A stretch of 64,000 nucleotides of DNA from Paenibacillus assamensis DSM 18201 (GCF_000422445.1 NZ_KE383837.1:496001-560000), one strand, 5' to 3'; shown: positions 8,047 to 16,981, numbered from the stretch's first letter. Numbers and translations are program-made. The notes: generated from the sequence alone by a model not told the origin.

Positions 8047-10929
8047 TTAACGCTCCTCTCCCATCTTCACGGCTTGATGCACGCGCAGACGACGAATATG
8101 AACAAAGAGAAGGGAGGCGCCCAGTAGCATCATGACACCGACAACCATATACAATTGCGTCGTATCCTTCGAATCAAATATAATGCGGAACGGCGGCACC
8201 TGCATTCGTGCATCTGTCGTGCTTTGCAAGAATGGAAGGAACAAAATACTCGCAAGCTTACCAATCAGAATACCTAGTCCAATCGATAGTCCTGCCGTAA
8301 AGATTTGCTCTAGCAGGAGCATTCCTGTAAGCTGGCGGCGTGATAGACCCATTGCTCGTAGTACCCCGAACTGTACGACCCGGCCCGATAAATTAAAGAA
8401 CCAATACAAAATATAACCAATAAGTGAAACGATAATCGATATCAGGAAGCCTAGGCTTAAAATACCGAACACTCCACCTCTCGTTGGATGCTTGCTCTGA
8501 CTAACCAATTCACCCTTCGTATCCGTTATAGAAACGAGATCGATTTGCTCTTTTTGCAGCGCATCTACAATTGGTTTCGTTTTGGCCCCATCCTTCATCT
8601 TCAATAGAACATCGTAAGGAATCGTACCAAGCTGATCATAAACATAATCTAAGTTTACGATATAAAAAGGCATCTTCGCAGGATACTGCCCTGGCCAATA
8701 AGGTAATGTAGCGACAACTACCAGTTCCAGCTCTTGACCATTCACGGTTAAGGTAAGTGGATCTCCAGGGTTTATTTGATACTGCTTCGCAATACTCGTT
8801 GGAATAATGACAGCCGATTCCACATGTTTGCCGAGCGCATCCAAATACAGATTCGGATGCAAAGGATACATATCTTCACGGAACCACGCGACTTTAGCAA
8901 AATCGACATTGTCGATACCGACCAAATTACCAGAACCAAGTGAGCTGCCAGCTGATAGAACATTAGCTTTCACCTGCATCACTCTTGTTGCCTCCTCAAC
9001 TCCTGGCAGTCGTTTAAATACTCCGAATGGAGGCTCATTGTATATAATTTTGCCCTGCGGCTGCTGACCTTGACCTCCTCCACCTTCACCAGGAGGTCTG
9101 CCACCACCACCACCTTGGCCGCCACCGCCGCCTTGGTTTCCTTTGTTCGCATCAGGATCTCGCTCTTGATAACTTTCAAATACCGGGGTAATGACGACAT
9201 CAGCAACATGTTTATATAAGATTTGCTCCGTTGAGTTCACATCGATCGTACGTGCAGCAGATGAATTATACACACCAAGACCGAGCGTCAAAATTAGCAA
9301 GATCATTAGTGGATAATAAGCTGTAGATGAGCGTGAAAGTTGGGTCAATGTCAAATACAACGGTACAGGGAGCAATTTCCCACCAATCCATTGAATAAGC
9401 TTTAGTATCCAAGGGAATAAACGTAGGAAAAATAAGCCTGATGCAAATATCGCGATTGCGGGTACAAAGAATAAGAATGGCTGTACTTGCAATTGGTCAG
9501 CGCTCATTCCTGTCTGGAACGACAGCATTTGCTGCTGACTGGATAAATAATAGCCATATCCCGCAACACCTAGCAGCAATATATCTAGGAACCAACGCTG
9601 CCAGAACGGCTTTCTGTCGGAACGCGCCAGCTTCTGCTTCAAGTTAACGATCGACGAGCGCGCGAAAATAACAGCTGGAATAATACTTGCTAATAATGCA
9701 ATTATGACTGCTACAACTCCGAAAATAACGGCATCGGTTGTAAAGCCGACCGGTATAGACTTGCGATTGACGAATTCGAGGAATCCGTTTGCCGAACCAA
9801 TAGACTTGGCCATAAACCAACCTACGAATGGGGCAATAGCAAGAGCTAGACCGCCAAGGATAATTCCTTCCATTAAATAAAGCATAATGATTTGGCGTGT
9901 ACTTGCTCCACGGCTTCGGAGCACCGCAATATCACTTTGCTGCTTTTGCAGAGATTGATTGGCATTCATCGCAATAAAGTAAAATACCATCGCTATCATC
10001 GGCGCAGCTAATGTAAGTAACATCATTTGAAGCTGAATACTTTGACTACGGAATTCCTCCAGCAGCTTCTCAAAGGAAAGCTCGATCTTCGTATCTTTGA
10101 GCTGTTGATTCAAATCAATTTTCATGCGATTTAGGGTACGACTTAAATCAGTAATTTGACTCGTCTGGATATCACGTAGATCAAACGCATAGTACCAGCT
10201 TGATTGATTGATCGGAATTTGCATTTCTTTCAAAAGCTTGTTTTCAAATATGTCCGGGGCCGCGTACAGCACGTTAACCATGCTGTCAAATCCTTGATAC
10301 CAATACGGATCAGTATCTTTCAATGGCTTAAATGTACCTACGATCTTCACTTTAACGATTGATTCGGTACCACCGGAAACCGGGTATTCCAACACAGCAC
10401 CGATATGCAAATCATTGCGATACATCGCGTCTTCCAACATGACTACTTCTATCGGACTGTCAGGTGCCGATTCTTTGTATGTACGACCGTTTGTCCATTC
10501 AATTTTATCCTGCAATCCATCCATCGACGCGATCGTCATCGTCCGAATTCGACTCGCATCTACCTTTGTAGGATCTTCTGGATAAACTTCTGTCGCTCTA
10601 AGCGACTGTGTCCTTACGAACACTTGTGAAGGAAAACCTATTTTTTCTTTCACATCTTTTTTGATGTATTGGTCAACTGACTGCAGCGCATTTAAGTCGG
10701 TCTTATCAGCACCGCTCACTTGATAACGCATCAGCAGTGAACCAGCTGGAAGTGATTGGCTATTATCTACAATCGACTTGCTGACAACGCGTTTCAATGC
10801 GCCATCCGAGTACATCGGGATACTAACTGTAAAAGAAATTGCGACGAGCAAGCCGAGCAATGTGCTAAGCGTCATCCAGCGTGTATTCCACATTTTGCGG
10901 AACAGGAATCTAAATAATGGAATCCCCAT
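8047..10929 (-). CDS. Large FtsX/MacB-type ABC permease with two periplasmic-type domains
   Basis: A 960-residue membrane protein built as a tandem. One helix is at about 19-40, followed by an extracellular domain to about 295. FtsX-type helices lie at about 301-322, 350-373 and 398-423. Further helices are near 447-461, 483-505 and 537-556. A second extracellular domain follows, then helices near 815-840, 870-895 and 920-945. Residues 598-621 are a Gly-rich linker (GGGGGQGGGGG). This is a duplicated MacB-like arrangement expected to work by mechanotransmission with the flanking ATPases. Its start overlaps the adaptor stop by one base (TAATG), so translation is coupled. The substrate is unknown. 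Confidence 0.87.
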   Translation of the reverse strand: MGIPLFRFLFRKMWNTRWMTLSTLLGLLVAISFTVSIPMYSDGALKRVVSKSIVDNSQSLPAGSLLMRYQVSGADKTDLNALQSVDQYIKKDVKEKIGFPSQVFVRTQSLRATEVYPEDPTKVDASRIRTMTIASMDGLQDKIEWTNGRTYKESAPDSPIEVVMLEDAMYRNDLHIGAVLEYPVSGGTESIVKVKIVGTFKPLKDTDPYWYQGFDSMVNVLYAAPDIFENKLLKEMQIPINQSSWYYAFDLRDIQTSQITDLSRTLNRMKIDLNQQLKDTKIELSFEKLLEEFRSQSIQLQMMLLTLAAPMIAMVFYFIAMNANQSLQKQQSDIAVLRSRGASTRQIIMLYLMEGIILGGLALAIAPFVGWFMAKSIGSANGFLEFVNRKSIPVGFTTDAVIFGVVAVIIALLASIIPAVIFARSSIVNLKQKLARSDRKPFWQRWFLDILLLGVAGYGYYLSSQQQMLSFQTGMSADQLQVQPFLFFVPAIAIFASGLFFLRLFPWILKLIQWIGGKLLPVPLYLTLTQLSRSSTAYYPLMILLILTLGLGVYNSSAARTIDVNSTEQILYKHVADVVITPVFESYQERDPDANKGNQGGGGGQGGGGGRPPGEGGGGQGQQPQGKIIYNEPPFGVFKRLPGVEEATRVMQVKANVLSAGSSLGSGNLVGIDNVDFAKVAWFREDMYPLHPNLYLDALGKHVESAVIIPTSIAKQYQINPGDPLTLTVNGQELELVVVATLPYWPGQYPAKMPFYIVNLDYVYDQLGTIPYDVLLKMKDGAKTKPIVDALQKEQIDLVSITDTKGELVSQSKHPTRGGVFGILSLGFLISIIVSLIGYILYWFFNLSGRVVQFGVLRAMGLSRRQLTGMLLLEQIFTAGLSIGLGILIGKLASILFLPFLQSTTDARMQVPPFRIIFDSKDTTQLYMVVGVMMLLGASLLFVHIRRLRVHQAVKMGEER

Positions 10930-12053
10930 TAATTACCTACCACTTTCTGACCAGGCTCTAAGCCTCTCAAAATTTCAACTACCGTTGAGTCTTCCTGCCC
11001 AACCTCTACATCTACTTCACGCTTCGTTCCATCTGACTCTACAACTTGCACATATTTACGTGAGCCAATCTTACGAAGTGCTGAGTTTGGAATGACAACT
11101 GCATTTTCTTTACGGCTCTTGATAATGTTGACACCAAGACTCGTACCGCGTTGAACATTAGCTGGGAGCTTATCGACCTGCACGATAACAAAATCCTCTA
11201 GTTTCTCTTTTTGCGCACCATTACCGCCTTGTCCACCATCTGGTTGATTTGGCTGATCGGAGCCGCTAGAACTGTTTGGATTCGGAAGTGCTTTGATTTT
11301 ACCCTTGATCGGCTTGTCTTGCCCGTTAATTTTGACTTCAGCTTCCATTCCTATCGCAACATCTTCAAGTTCATCTTTAGACAATTTGACAGCTACCGTC
11401 AGCGTAGAAGTATTGGCAATAGTCGCAATGGGTTCATAGGCTTTTGTCTGATTCCCCTTCTGTCCATACAATGCAACGACAGATCCTGAGAACGGAGCAC
11501 GGAGCGTAGCTTTGCTTAGATCCTTTTCCAAGTCGGCAAGATCTTGCCTCTTCTGCTCATAATTCAATTGCATTTGTTCGAATTCAAGCTCATCCATTTC
11601 ATCGCGCTTACGTAAATTTTCCTTCATCGCATATTCTTCTTTGCGAAGATCGAATTTTTTGTCGCGGATGCTCTTCTCAATATCCTCGGTTTCGAAAACG
11701 GCGACAACTTGTCCCGCTTTAACCTTGTCACCATTTTTCACAAGTACATCTTTAATCCGCTTGCCGTCTACAGAGAAGTACACATGTTCTTCCTGCTGCG
11801 ACATAATCTTACCGCTAGCGCTGAACTGATTGACTAACGTTTGCGTCGTAACTTCATGCTCAGGCTTCTTCGAAATCGTTGGCGGTGTAATTACTGGCAA
11901 TGCCTCTTCTTCCTCTTCAGCAGGCAGAAGCGAACAAGCAGAAGTGAACAGTAATGTACTAGATATAGCAATTAACATCCAGCGTTGTAGACGTCTGCTG
12001 CGAGATCGTTGTGAATTAGGAGACGAACTTTCCGTCAACCATTTCGTATACAT
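10929..12053 (-). CDS. HlyD/MacA-like membrane-fusion (adaptor) lipoprotein
   Basis: A 374-residue exported lipoprotein with a basic n-region, hydrophobic core and a cysteine at 40 (FTSAC). It shows the adaptor layout: a barrel strand, a half-lipoyl (VKNGDKVKAGQVVAVFETE near 120), a coiled-coil hairpin rich in Lys/Glu (about 135-180), the second half-lipoyl (TLRAPFSGSVVALYGQKGNQ) and a C-terminal beta-barrel. A Ser/Gly/Asn/Gln-rich insert (SSSGSDQPNQPDGGQGGNG) is near 262-280. In Gram-positives such proteins work with MacB-like permeases without an outer-membrane channel. The ATG at 12053 has GGAGG 9 nt upstream and overlaps the upstream ATPase gene by 38 bp. Confidence 0.88.
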   Translation of the reverse strand: MYTKWLTESSSPNSQRSRSRRLQRWMLIAISSTLLFTSACSLLPAEEEEEALPVITPPTISKKPEHEVTTQTLVNQFSASGKIMSQQEEHVYFSVDGKRIKDVLVKNGDKVKAGQVVAVFETEDIEKSIRDKKFDLRKEEYAMKENLRKRDEMDELEFEQMQLNYEQKRQDLADLEKDLSKATLRAPFSGSVVALYGQKGNQTKAYEPIATIANTSTLTVAVKLSKDELEDVAIGMEAEVKINGQDKPIKGKIKALPNPNSSSGSDQPNQPDGGQGGNGAQKEKLEDFVIVQVDKLPANVQRGTSLGVNIIKSRKENAVVIPNSALRKIGSRKYVQVVESDGTKREVDVEVGQEDSTVVEILRGLEPGQKVVGN

Positions 12054-12876
12054 GATCGGCTACCTCCATTATTGTTGGATCGTGGGTTGTCATACATATG
12101 GAAATGTTCTCAGTCTCGATAATTTGCTGAAATACCCCCATGACTTGAGCAACCATTTGCGTATCGAGTTCAGCTGTAGGCTCATCGGCCAACAACAGCA
12201 GCGGCTTATGCGCGATTGACTTTGCTATAGCAACACGCTGCTGTTCACCACCCGACATCTCAAACGGACGATGATACATGCGTTTACCAAGCCCTACAAG
12301 TTCAAGACAATGCTGGGCTCTCGCTTTCCACAAATGTCGAGGAATGTTAGCCATCCGTAATGATAATTCTACATTTTCATACGCAGATAATAGCGGCATA
12401 AGAGCGAACGCCTGAAAAATAAATCCGACATCATCCCGGCGGACACGTGTGCGCTTATCATCGCTCCAAGCAGATAGCTGTTCGCCACGGAACCATATTT
12501 CCCCGCTAGTAGGTAAGTCTAATCCGCCCAACATGTTAAGCAGCGTCGTCTTACCCGATCCTGAACGGCCCTTCAACATGACAAGCTGGCTTTGCATAAC
12601 TTGCATATTTATGCCTTTCAAGACATGCAGCTTTTGACTGCCCACGTCAAATATTCGCTCTACATTACGCACTTCAAGCAGCGGCTGATCAAGTGCTAAC
12701 GTCACCTTACGCTGCGGCCACTCTTTAGTCGAATCTTTGCTCTTGATGTCTGCAGTTACTTTCGCGTCTACTTCTACTTCTACTTCTGCTTCTATCGTTG
12801 GTTGCTGCTCCGTATCAGCACTTGAGACATCCGGCTTCTGATGCTGTTTTTTCTTGAGCCGAAGCTTCTTCAGCAA
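12016..12876 (-). CDS. ABC transporter ATPase, MacB class, first gene of the operon
   Basis: A 286-residue ATPase with Walker A GRSGSGKT at about 103-110, signature MSGGEQQRVAIA, Walker B LLLLADEPTAELD and switch MTTHD. The first 65 or so residues are an unusual charged extension: a Lys-rich start and then EAEVEVEVDAKV. The start is a TTG at 12874-12876 behind GAGAGGGGG (8-nt spacing). No ATG occurs until about residue 91, beyond the start of the ATPase fold. Together with the other ATPase this makes two nucleotide-binding subunits for one large permease, consistent with a heterodimer. Confidence 0.87.
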   Translation of the reverse strand: MLKKLRLKKKQHQKPDVSSADTEQQPTIEAEVEVEVDAKVTADIKSKDSTKEWPQRKVTLALDQPLLEVRNVERIFDVGSQKLHVLKGINMQVMQSQLVMLKGRSGSGKTTLLNMLGGLDLPTSGEIWFRGEQLSAWSDDKRTRVRRDDVGFIFQAFALMPLLSAYENVELSLRMANIPRHLWKARAQHCLELVGLGKRMYHRPFEMSGGEQQRVAIAKSIAHKPLLLLADEPTAELDTQMVAQVMGVFQQIIETENISICMTTHDPTIMEVADHVYEMVDGKFVS

Positions 12877-13159
12877 TGACTTTGCCCCCTCTCCCCGTAA
12901 TAAAAATTCTTCTCAAGTATAAACGAAGAAATCAATGGAAAAGTTACAGACTGATTAACATAATCCTACACGTTTTTAAAATTATTTGGAAAAAATAACA
13001 GACCTACCCTTGTAGAACTTCATCCCAAAAACAAGTCTGCTGCATGTCAATATTTACATGATTATGCGTATTCCCACATACACGATTTCAGCTTTTTTCC
13101 CTTCATAATCATAGACTCAGCAAATCATCCAGCTATGATATCCCCACTTCCCACAGGAC

Positions 13160-13189
13160 TAAAATAAAAGACGTTACCTATTAGGTAAC
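13160..13189 (-). terminator. Perfect palindrome GTTACCTA-N-TAGGTAAC with T-rich flank
   Basis: The 17-bp palindrome at 13173-13189 folds on the minus strand as a 7-bp stem with a 3-nt loop, followed by GTCTTTTATTTT. It covers the stop codon of the small frame at 13181-13303. It may be an attenuator or terminator upstream of the ABC operon, or an operator in DNA form. Confidence 0.4.
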
Positions 13190-13303
13190 ATTGCTCAAAC
13201 TCGTATCGTAAGGCATCGTACCTCTTATTCCATTCATGAATGAAATGAGTGGCACAAAGTGTAATATATAACGAAATGTGGTTAGCGCCAACACAACCTC
13301 CAT
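13181..13303 (-). CDS. Possible 40-aa hydrophobic leader peptide upstream of the ABC operon
   Basis: Frame MEVVLALTTFRYILHF...LSNVT, moderately hydrophobic. AAGGAG lies 11 nt before the ATG, and that ribosome site is part of a perfect hairpin, TCCTTCT-TT-AGAAGGA on the plus strand at 13316-13331. The stop lies inside the terminator-like palindrome that follows. No homologue is recognised, so this could be chance. The rest of the 537-bp divergent gap (12877-13413) holds a -10-like TATACT at 12916-12921 for the ABC operon, without a good -35. Confidence 0.25.
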   Translation of the reverse strand: MEVVLALTTFRYILHFVPLISFMNGIRGTMPYDTSLSNVT

Positions 13304-13338
13304 GTGGATTTGAACTCCTTCTTTAGAAGGATAATTTG

Positions 13339-13367
13339 TTGAAATACAGTGCAGTTGCAGATATGCT
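13339..13367 (+). promoter_or_regulatory. Candidate SigA promoter of the two-component operon
   Basis: TTGAAA (13339-13344), a 17-bp spacer and TATGCT (13362-13367), about 45 bp before the response-regulator ATG. The -10 is weak (4 of 6). Confidence 0.35.
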
Positions 13368-13413
13368 GTTATTAGCAAGCGATTCTACATGATGAACGAA
13401 CAGGAGTGCAGTT

Positions 13414-14118
13414 ATGGAGAAGCCACGTATTCTTATTATTGAAGACGAAGTGAAAATAGCGAGAGTTATCCAGCTTGAATTAAAGCATGAAGGTTATGAA
13501 TCAGAAACGATAGATAATGGTTTAGACGGATATCAACTATGCCAGGAACAGAACTGGGATTTGATTCTGCTTGACGTGATGCTCCCAGGATTAAGCGGCT
13601 TGGAGGTATTGCGACGTCTTCGCACGTCCGGCAATATGACTCCTGTTATTTTGTTGACGGCGCGGGACTCTGTACATGACAAAGTAAGCGGACTTGATCT
13701 AGGTGCAAATGACTACGTTACAAAGCCGTTCCAAATTGAAGAGCTGTTAGCACGTATCCGCACATGTTTGCGCATGAAAGCTCAGCTTCAGCCGGCACCT
13801 ACAATTCCTGTAGATAGTGGTGATGTTTGGACGATGGCTGATTTAAGCGTCCATGACAAATCAAGAGCAGTAAAGCGAGGAGATCATGATATTGAACTGA
13901 CACCTCGTGAATATGATTTACTTGTATTCATGTTAAAACATCCGAATCAAGTGATGAACCGCGAACAAATACTAACCAATGTATGGGGCTTTGATTATTT
14001 CGGAGATACCAATGTCGTCGATGTTTATATTCGTTATTTGCGCAAAAAAATCGACCATCAGTTCGACAAACAGCTTATACACACGATTCGTGGTGTGGGG
14101 TACGTCATGAAGGAGTAG
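13414..14118 (+). CDS. OmpR/PhoB-family response regulator
   Basis: A 234-residue regulator. The receiver domain (1-120) has acidic residues at 10-12, phospho-acceptor Asp54 in LILLDVMLPG, and Lys104 in VTKPF. The winged-helix DNA-binding domain (about 138-232) includes ELTPREYDLLVFMLKHP and DVYIRYLRKKID. GGAG lies 7 nt before the ATG. The kinase gene follows after 7 bp, and two PepSY genes come next with repeat-bearing promoters that are probable targets. Gene content matches the ykoG-ykoH/ykoI-ykoJ region of B. subtilis, but orthology is not proven. Confidence 0.93.
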   Translation: MEKPRILIIEDEVKIARVIQLELKHEGYESETIDNGLDGYQLCQEQNWDLILLDVMLPGLSGLEVLRRLRTSGNMTPVILLTARDSVHDKVSGLDLGANDYVTKPFQIEELLARIRTCLRMKAQLQPAPTIPVDSGDVWTMADLSVHDKSRAVKRGDHDIELTPREYDLLVFMLKHPNQVMNREQILTNVWGFDYFGDTNVVDVYIRYLRKKIDHQFDKQLIHTIRGVGYVMKE

Positions 14119-14125
14119 ATCGCTA

Positions 14126-15487
14126 ATGAACATGCGCACGAAAATTTATTTGCTGTCATCCGTCTGGCTGCTGCTCGTTATTCTCATTATCAACATGTCA
14201 ATTTACGCTTTGTTCTATAATATGACAACCAGAGATGCATTGAGCAGCGTTCAGCTTCAAGCGCAACAAATCTCTAAGCCGCTTCAAGAATTTACGGGAG
14301 GCGACATTAATGATTTTCTTCGCGGTGGTTATTTACCTGAAGACGGAATGATTCGAATTATATTTGAAGATGGAAAAGTAAAGCATGATCCAGCCCGTCA
14401 AGTACAGTATCAAGAAATGCCCGCAACGTACTACCAGGAACAAAAAAACGAGCTGTTTTTTTATTTAGATACGATGTTTGCACGCAGCTATCTTCCTATC
14501 ATTTATGAAGATGGTCGGATTGCAATGCTTGAAGTGACAGAGAACATACAATCGACTCAGAAAAATTTATCACAATTAAGATGGGTATTAACGATTGCGA
14601 CCATTGCCGTATTAATCCCCTCTTTTTTAGCTGGTAGATTTTTGACAAATTTAATTTTGCGTCCTATTAATGCACTTATTGCAACGATGGAAGAGATCCA
14701 GCGGAAGAATACGTTCAAAAAACTTGACGTAAAGGGTAAATCCCAAGACGAGCTGTATAAGCTTGGCAATACGTTTAATAAAATGATAGAACGATTAAAA
14801 CTTCACTTCGATCAGCAGCAGCAATTCGTATCAGATGCTTCACATGAGTTGAAGACACCACTAACCGTTATCGAAAGCTATGCAGAAATGCTAAAACGCT
14901 GGGGAATGAACGATCCGGAAGTACTCAAAGAATCTGTGGAAGCGATCTATTCTGAAGCTGTGCGTATGAAAGAAATGACGCATCAAATGCTGGACTTAGC
15001 TCGACATGATGCGGGCATGCATATAGAGGCCAATACGTTCGATTTGATCGACGCTACTGCTCAAGCTGTCAAATTAACGAAACAAGCCTACCATCGCGAA
15101 ATTACGCTGCAGCAGGATTTGACTGCACTTGAAGTACATGCAGATGAAGCCAAGTACAAACAGCTTCTGTTCATTTTGTTGAACAATGCTGTCAAATACA
15201 GCTCAGGCGATATCGACGTCCACGTCTCTGCCGACCAATCCCATGCTCACATTGTGGTTAAAGATTGTGGAGTGGGCATTCCTGAAGCGGATATCCCACA
15301 TCTATTCGAACGATTCTATCGTGTAGATAAAGCTCGACATCGGGAAACAGGCGGAACTGGATTAGGACTTTCCATTGCCAAGCAAATCGTGGATGCCCAT
15401 GATGGTACGATTGAAGTAGAAAGCCAAGAAGGCGTAGGAACTAGCTTCATTATTCATTTTCCACTTACTTGGCAAGTAAAAGCATAG
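14126..15487 (+). CDS. Membrane histidine kinase with HAMP domain
   Basis: A 453-residue sensor kinase. TM1 is at about 9-30, a short extracellular sensor follows (about 31-150), TM2 is at about 153-172 and HAMP at about 173-226. The phospho-acceptor His240 is in SDASHELKTPLTVIESYAEML. The ATPase part has the N box LLNNAVKY, G1 DCGVGIP, F box LFERFYRVD and G2 GGTGLGLSI. The sensor contains acidic, aromatic stretches (FEDGKVKHD, YYQEQKNELFFYLD). AAGGAG overlaps the end of the regulator gene, so the pair is co-translated. The signal is unknown; cationic or envelope stress would fit the PepSY neighbours but is conjecture. Confidence 0.93.
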   Translation: MNMRTKIYLLSSVWLLLVILIINMSIYALFYNMTTRDALSSVQLQAQQISKPLQEFTGGDINDFLRGGYLPEDGMIRIIFEDGKVKHDPARQVQYQEMPATYYQEQKNELFFYLDTMFARSYLPIIYEDGRIAMLEVTENIQSTQKNLSQLRWVLTIATIAVLIPSFLAGRFLTNLILRPINALIATMEEIQRKNTFKKLDVKGKSQDELYKLGNTFNKMIERLKLHFDQQQQFVSDASHELKTPLTVIESYAEMLKRWGMNDPEVLKESVEAIYSEAVRMKEMTHQMLDLARHDAGMHIEANTFDLIDATAQAVKLTKQAYHREITLQQDLTALEVHADEAKYKQLLFILLNNAVKYSSGDIDVHVSADQSHAHIVVKDCGVGIPEADIPHLFERFYRVDKARHRETGGTGLGLSIAKQIVDAHDGTIEVESQEGVGTSFIIHFPLTWQVKA

Positions 15488-15491
15488 TCAC

Positions 15492-15520
15492 TCTCATCAA
15501 ATTCTCATTATTTTATCATT
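15492..15520 (+). promoter_or_regulatory. Three 11-bp-phased direct repeats before the first PepSY gene
   Basis: TCTCATC (15492), TCTCATT (15503) and TATCATT (15514) repeat every 11 bp, followed by a TATATC -10-like hexamer at 15532-15537. This phasing is typical of OmpR-family binding sites. The same motif stands before the second PepSY gene. Confidence 0.5.
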
Positions 15521-15589
15521 GCAAACTAAGCTATATCTGTTACCTTTAAAACAACGCACAGATTCTTCTCGAATAGAGGTGAATATACA

Positions 15590-16783
15590 ATGGATCGACT
15601 TAAGAAAAAATGGATCTATGCTGCAAGCAGCGCACTGTTGCTAGCTTTCCTTTTATTTGGTGTACGACAAATTTGGGCACAGCAAACGAATCCACTCCTT
15701 TCTGAGCAAGAAGTGAAACAAATCATTAGCAACGCCTATGCTGGCAAGGTGGAGCGCATTCAACTCAATGAACATAGCAATCCACCTCAATATGTGGCCA
15801 AGCTTAAAAATGGTGATAGATGGTACGAGCTGCATGTTGGTGGATATAATGGCGATATCCTTCATCTTAAACAAATAAATGAATCAGGTGTTCCAATGAA
15901 TCCGAACAAACCAGGCAAGGATAATCCTGGAACTGGTCAGCCTACTAATCCTAATAAACCTGGAAATGGTTCTACGCCTATAACAAAAGAAGAAGCGAAG
16001 CAGATCGCGAAAACACAATTTAATGGAAAACTCAGCTCGCTCGAATTGAAAATACAACCGGACGGCAGCCGCTATTACCAAGCCAAATTAGAAAATAATA
16101 AAGAATCAATCATTATGTATATTAATGAAGCTAATGGCGAAGTGCTCAAAAAAGAGATCACCTCCAAACCCAATAAACAACCAACAAACAACACGATGCC
16201 GATCACAGAATCTGAAGCCAAGTCCATTGCACTCAAACATGTAAAAGGTACAATCAAATCCATTGAACTAGACGATGAAAATGGAGTACCTGTCTATGAA
16301 GTAGAGGTAAAAATGGCAACCGGCACAAAAAAGGTATACATTAATGCCTATTCTGGAGCTGTTATCAGCACCGTCTCAGATGACGATGATGACGACGACT
16401 CAGACGACGATGATACTGCAAGTAAAAAAGAGGTCAAGGGCGTTAGCACGGATAACAAAAACAATAGTACTTTGAACAGCAAGAATACCAACAAAAATAA
16501 TAACGCTGGGTCCATAGTCAATAAACCTAGTAAGCCTACCACCAGTAAGCCTACTAGCACAAACAATACAAATAATACTGACAATAACCACACAAATAAT
16601 AACGGCAGTTCTACGGATACCAACACACCTGTAAACAATGACGATGATCAAGTAGGCAGCCAACCGAGCGACGATAATGATGATGACGACGATGATGGTA
16701 GCAGTAATGACAGTAATAACACCAGCAATAACAGTAGTAACAATAGCAATAACAGCTCAGATGACGACGATGATGATTATTAA
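15590..16783 (+). CDS. Secreted/anchored protein with three PepSY repeats and an acidic low-complexity tail
   Basis: 397 residues. A basic start and hydrophobic helix at about 10-29 act as signal or anchor. PepSY-like repeats lie near 37-78 (LSEQEVKQIISNAYAG), 133-175 (ITKEEAKQIAKTQFNG) and 203-250 (ITESEAKSIALKHVKG), each ending in strand pairs such as VYINAYSGAVI. From about 260 the protein is Asn/Thr/Ser-rich with Asp runs, ending DDDDDDY. PepSY domains are linked to protease inhibition or envelope sensing; the Asp runs could bind cations (inference). GAGGTG lies about 9 nt before the ATG. A terminator follows, and the gene lies downstream of the sensor kinase. Confidence 0.88.
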   Translation: MDRLKKKWIYAASSALLLAFLLFGVRQIWAQQTNPLLSEQEVKQIISNAYAGKVERIQLNEHSNPPQYVAKLKNGDRWYELHVGGYNGDILHLKQINESGVPMNPNKPGKDNPGTGQPTNPNKPGNGSTPITKEEAKQIAKTQFNGKLSSLELKIQPDGSRYYQAKLENNKESIIMYINEANGEVLKKEITSKPNKQPTNNTMPITESEAKSIALKHVKGTIKSIELDDENGVPVYEVEVKMATGTKKVYINAYSGAVISTVSDDDDDDDSDDDDTASKKEVKGVSTDNKNNSTLNSKNTNKNNNAGSIVNKPSKPTTSKPTSTNNTNNTDNNHTNNNGSSTDTNTPVNNDDDQVGSQPSDDNDDDDDDGSSNDSNNTSNNSSNNSNNSSDDDDDDY

Positions 16784-16805
16784 TTGAAACATGCTTCTAC
16801 CCAAC

Positions 16806-16838
16806 AAGCCGCCAACCTTAACAGTTGGCGGCTTTCTA
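16806..16838 (+). terminator. Terminator after the first PepSY gene
   Basis: GCCGCCAAC (16808-16816) pairs with GTTGGCGGC (16824-16832), followed by TTTCT. Confidence 0.8.
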
Positions 16839-16872
16839 TGTGTGGCACAAATATTCGAAATTCAAAGCAATT

Positions 16873-16890
16873 TCTCATCTAATTCTCATC
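16873..16890 (+). promoter_or_regulatory. Two 11-bp-phased direct repeats before the second PepSY gene
   Basis: TCTCATC occurs at 16873-16879 and again at 16884-16890, each followed by TAATT or TAAT. A TCTAAT -10-like hexamer is at 16906-16911. It is the same word and phasing as upstream of the first PepSY gene. Confidence 0.5.
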
Positions 16891-16981
16891 TAATTGCCTC
16901 TTTACTCTAATAATTGAAAGTTATTATTACGATATAAACATTAGAACTTCAAGGGAATATCTAACACTGGGAGGATTTACT

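Noticed and set aside
8979-9209. Alternative frame across the poly-Gly part of the permease gene
   Set aside because: The Gly-rich codons leave other frames open by composition; the main frame continues through with membrane helices on both sides.
13231-13242. Palindrome CATTCATGAATG in the divergent gap
   Set aside because: A single 12-bp palindrome in AT-rich DNA with no known matching operator; noted but not called.
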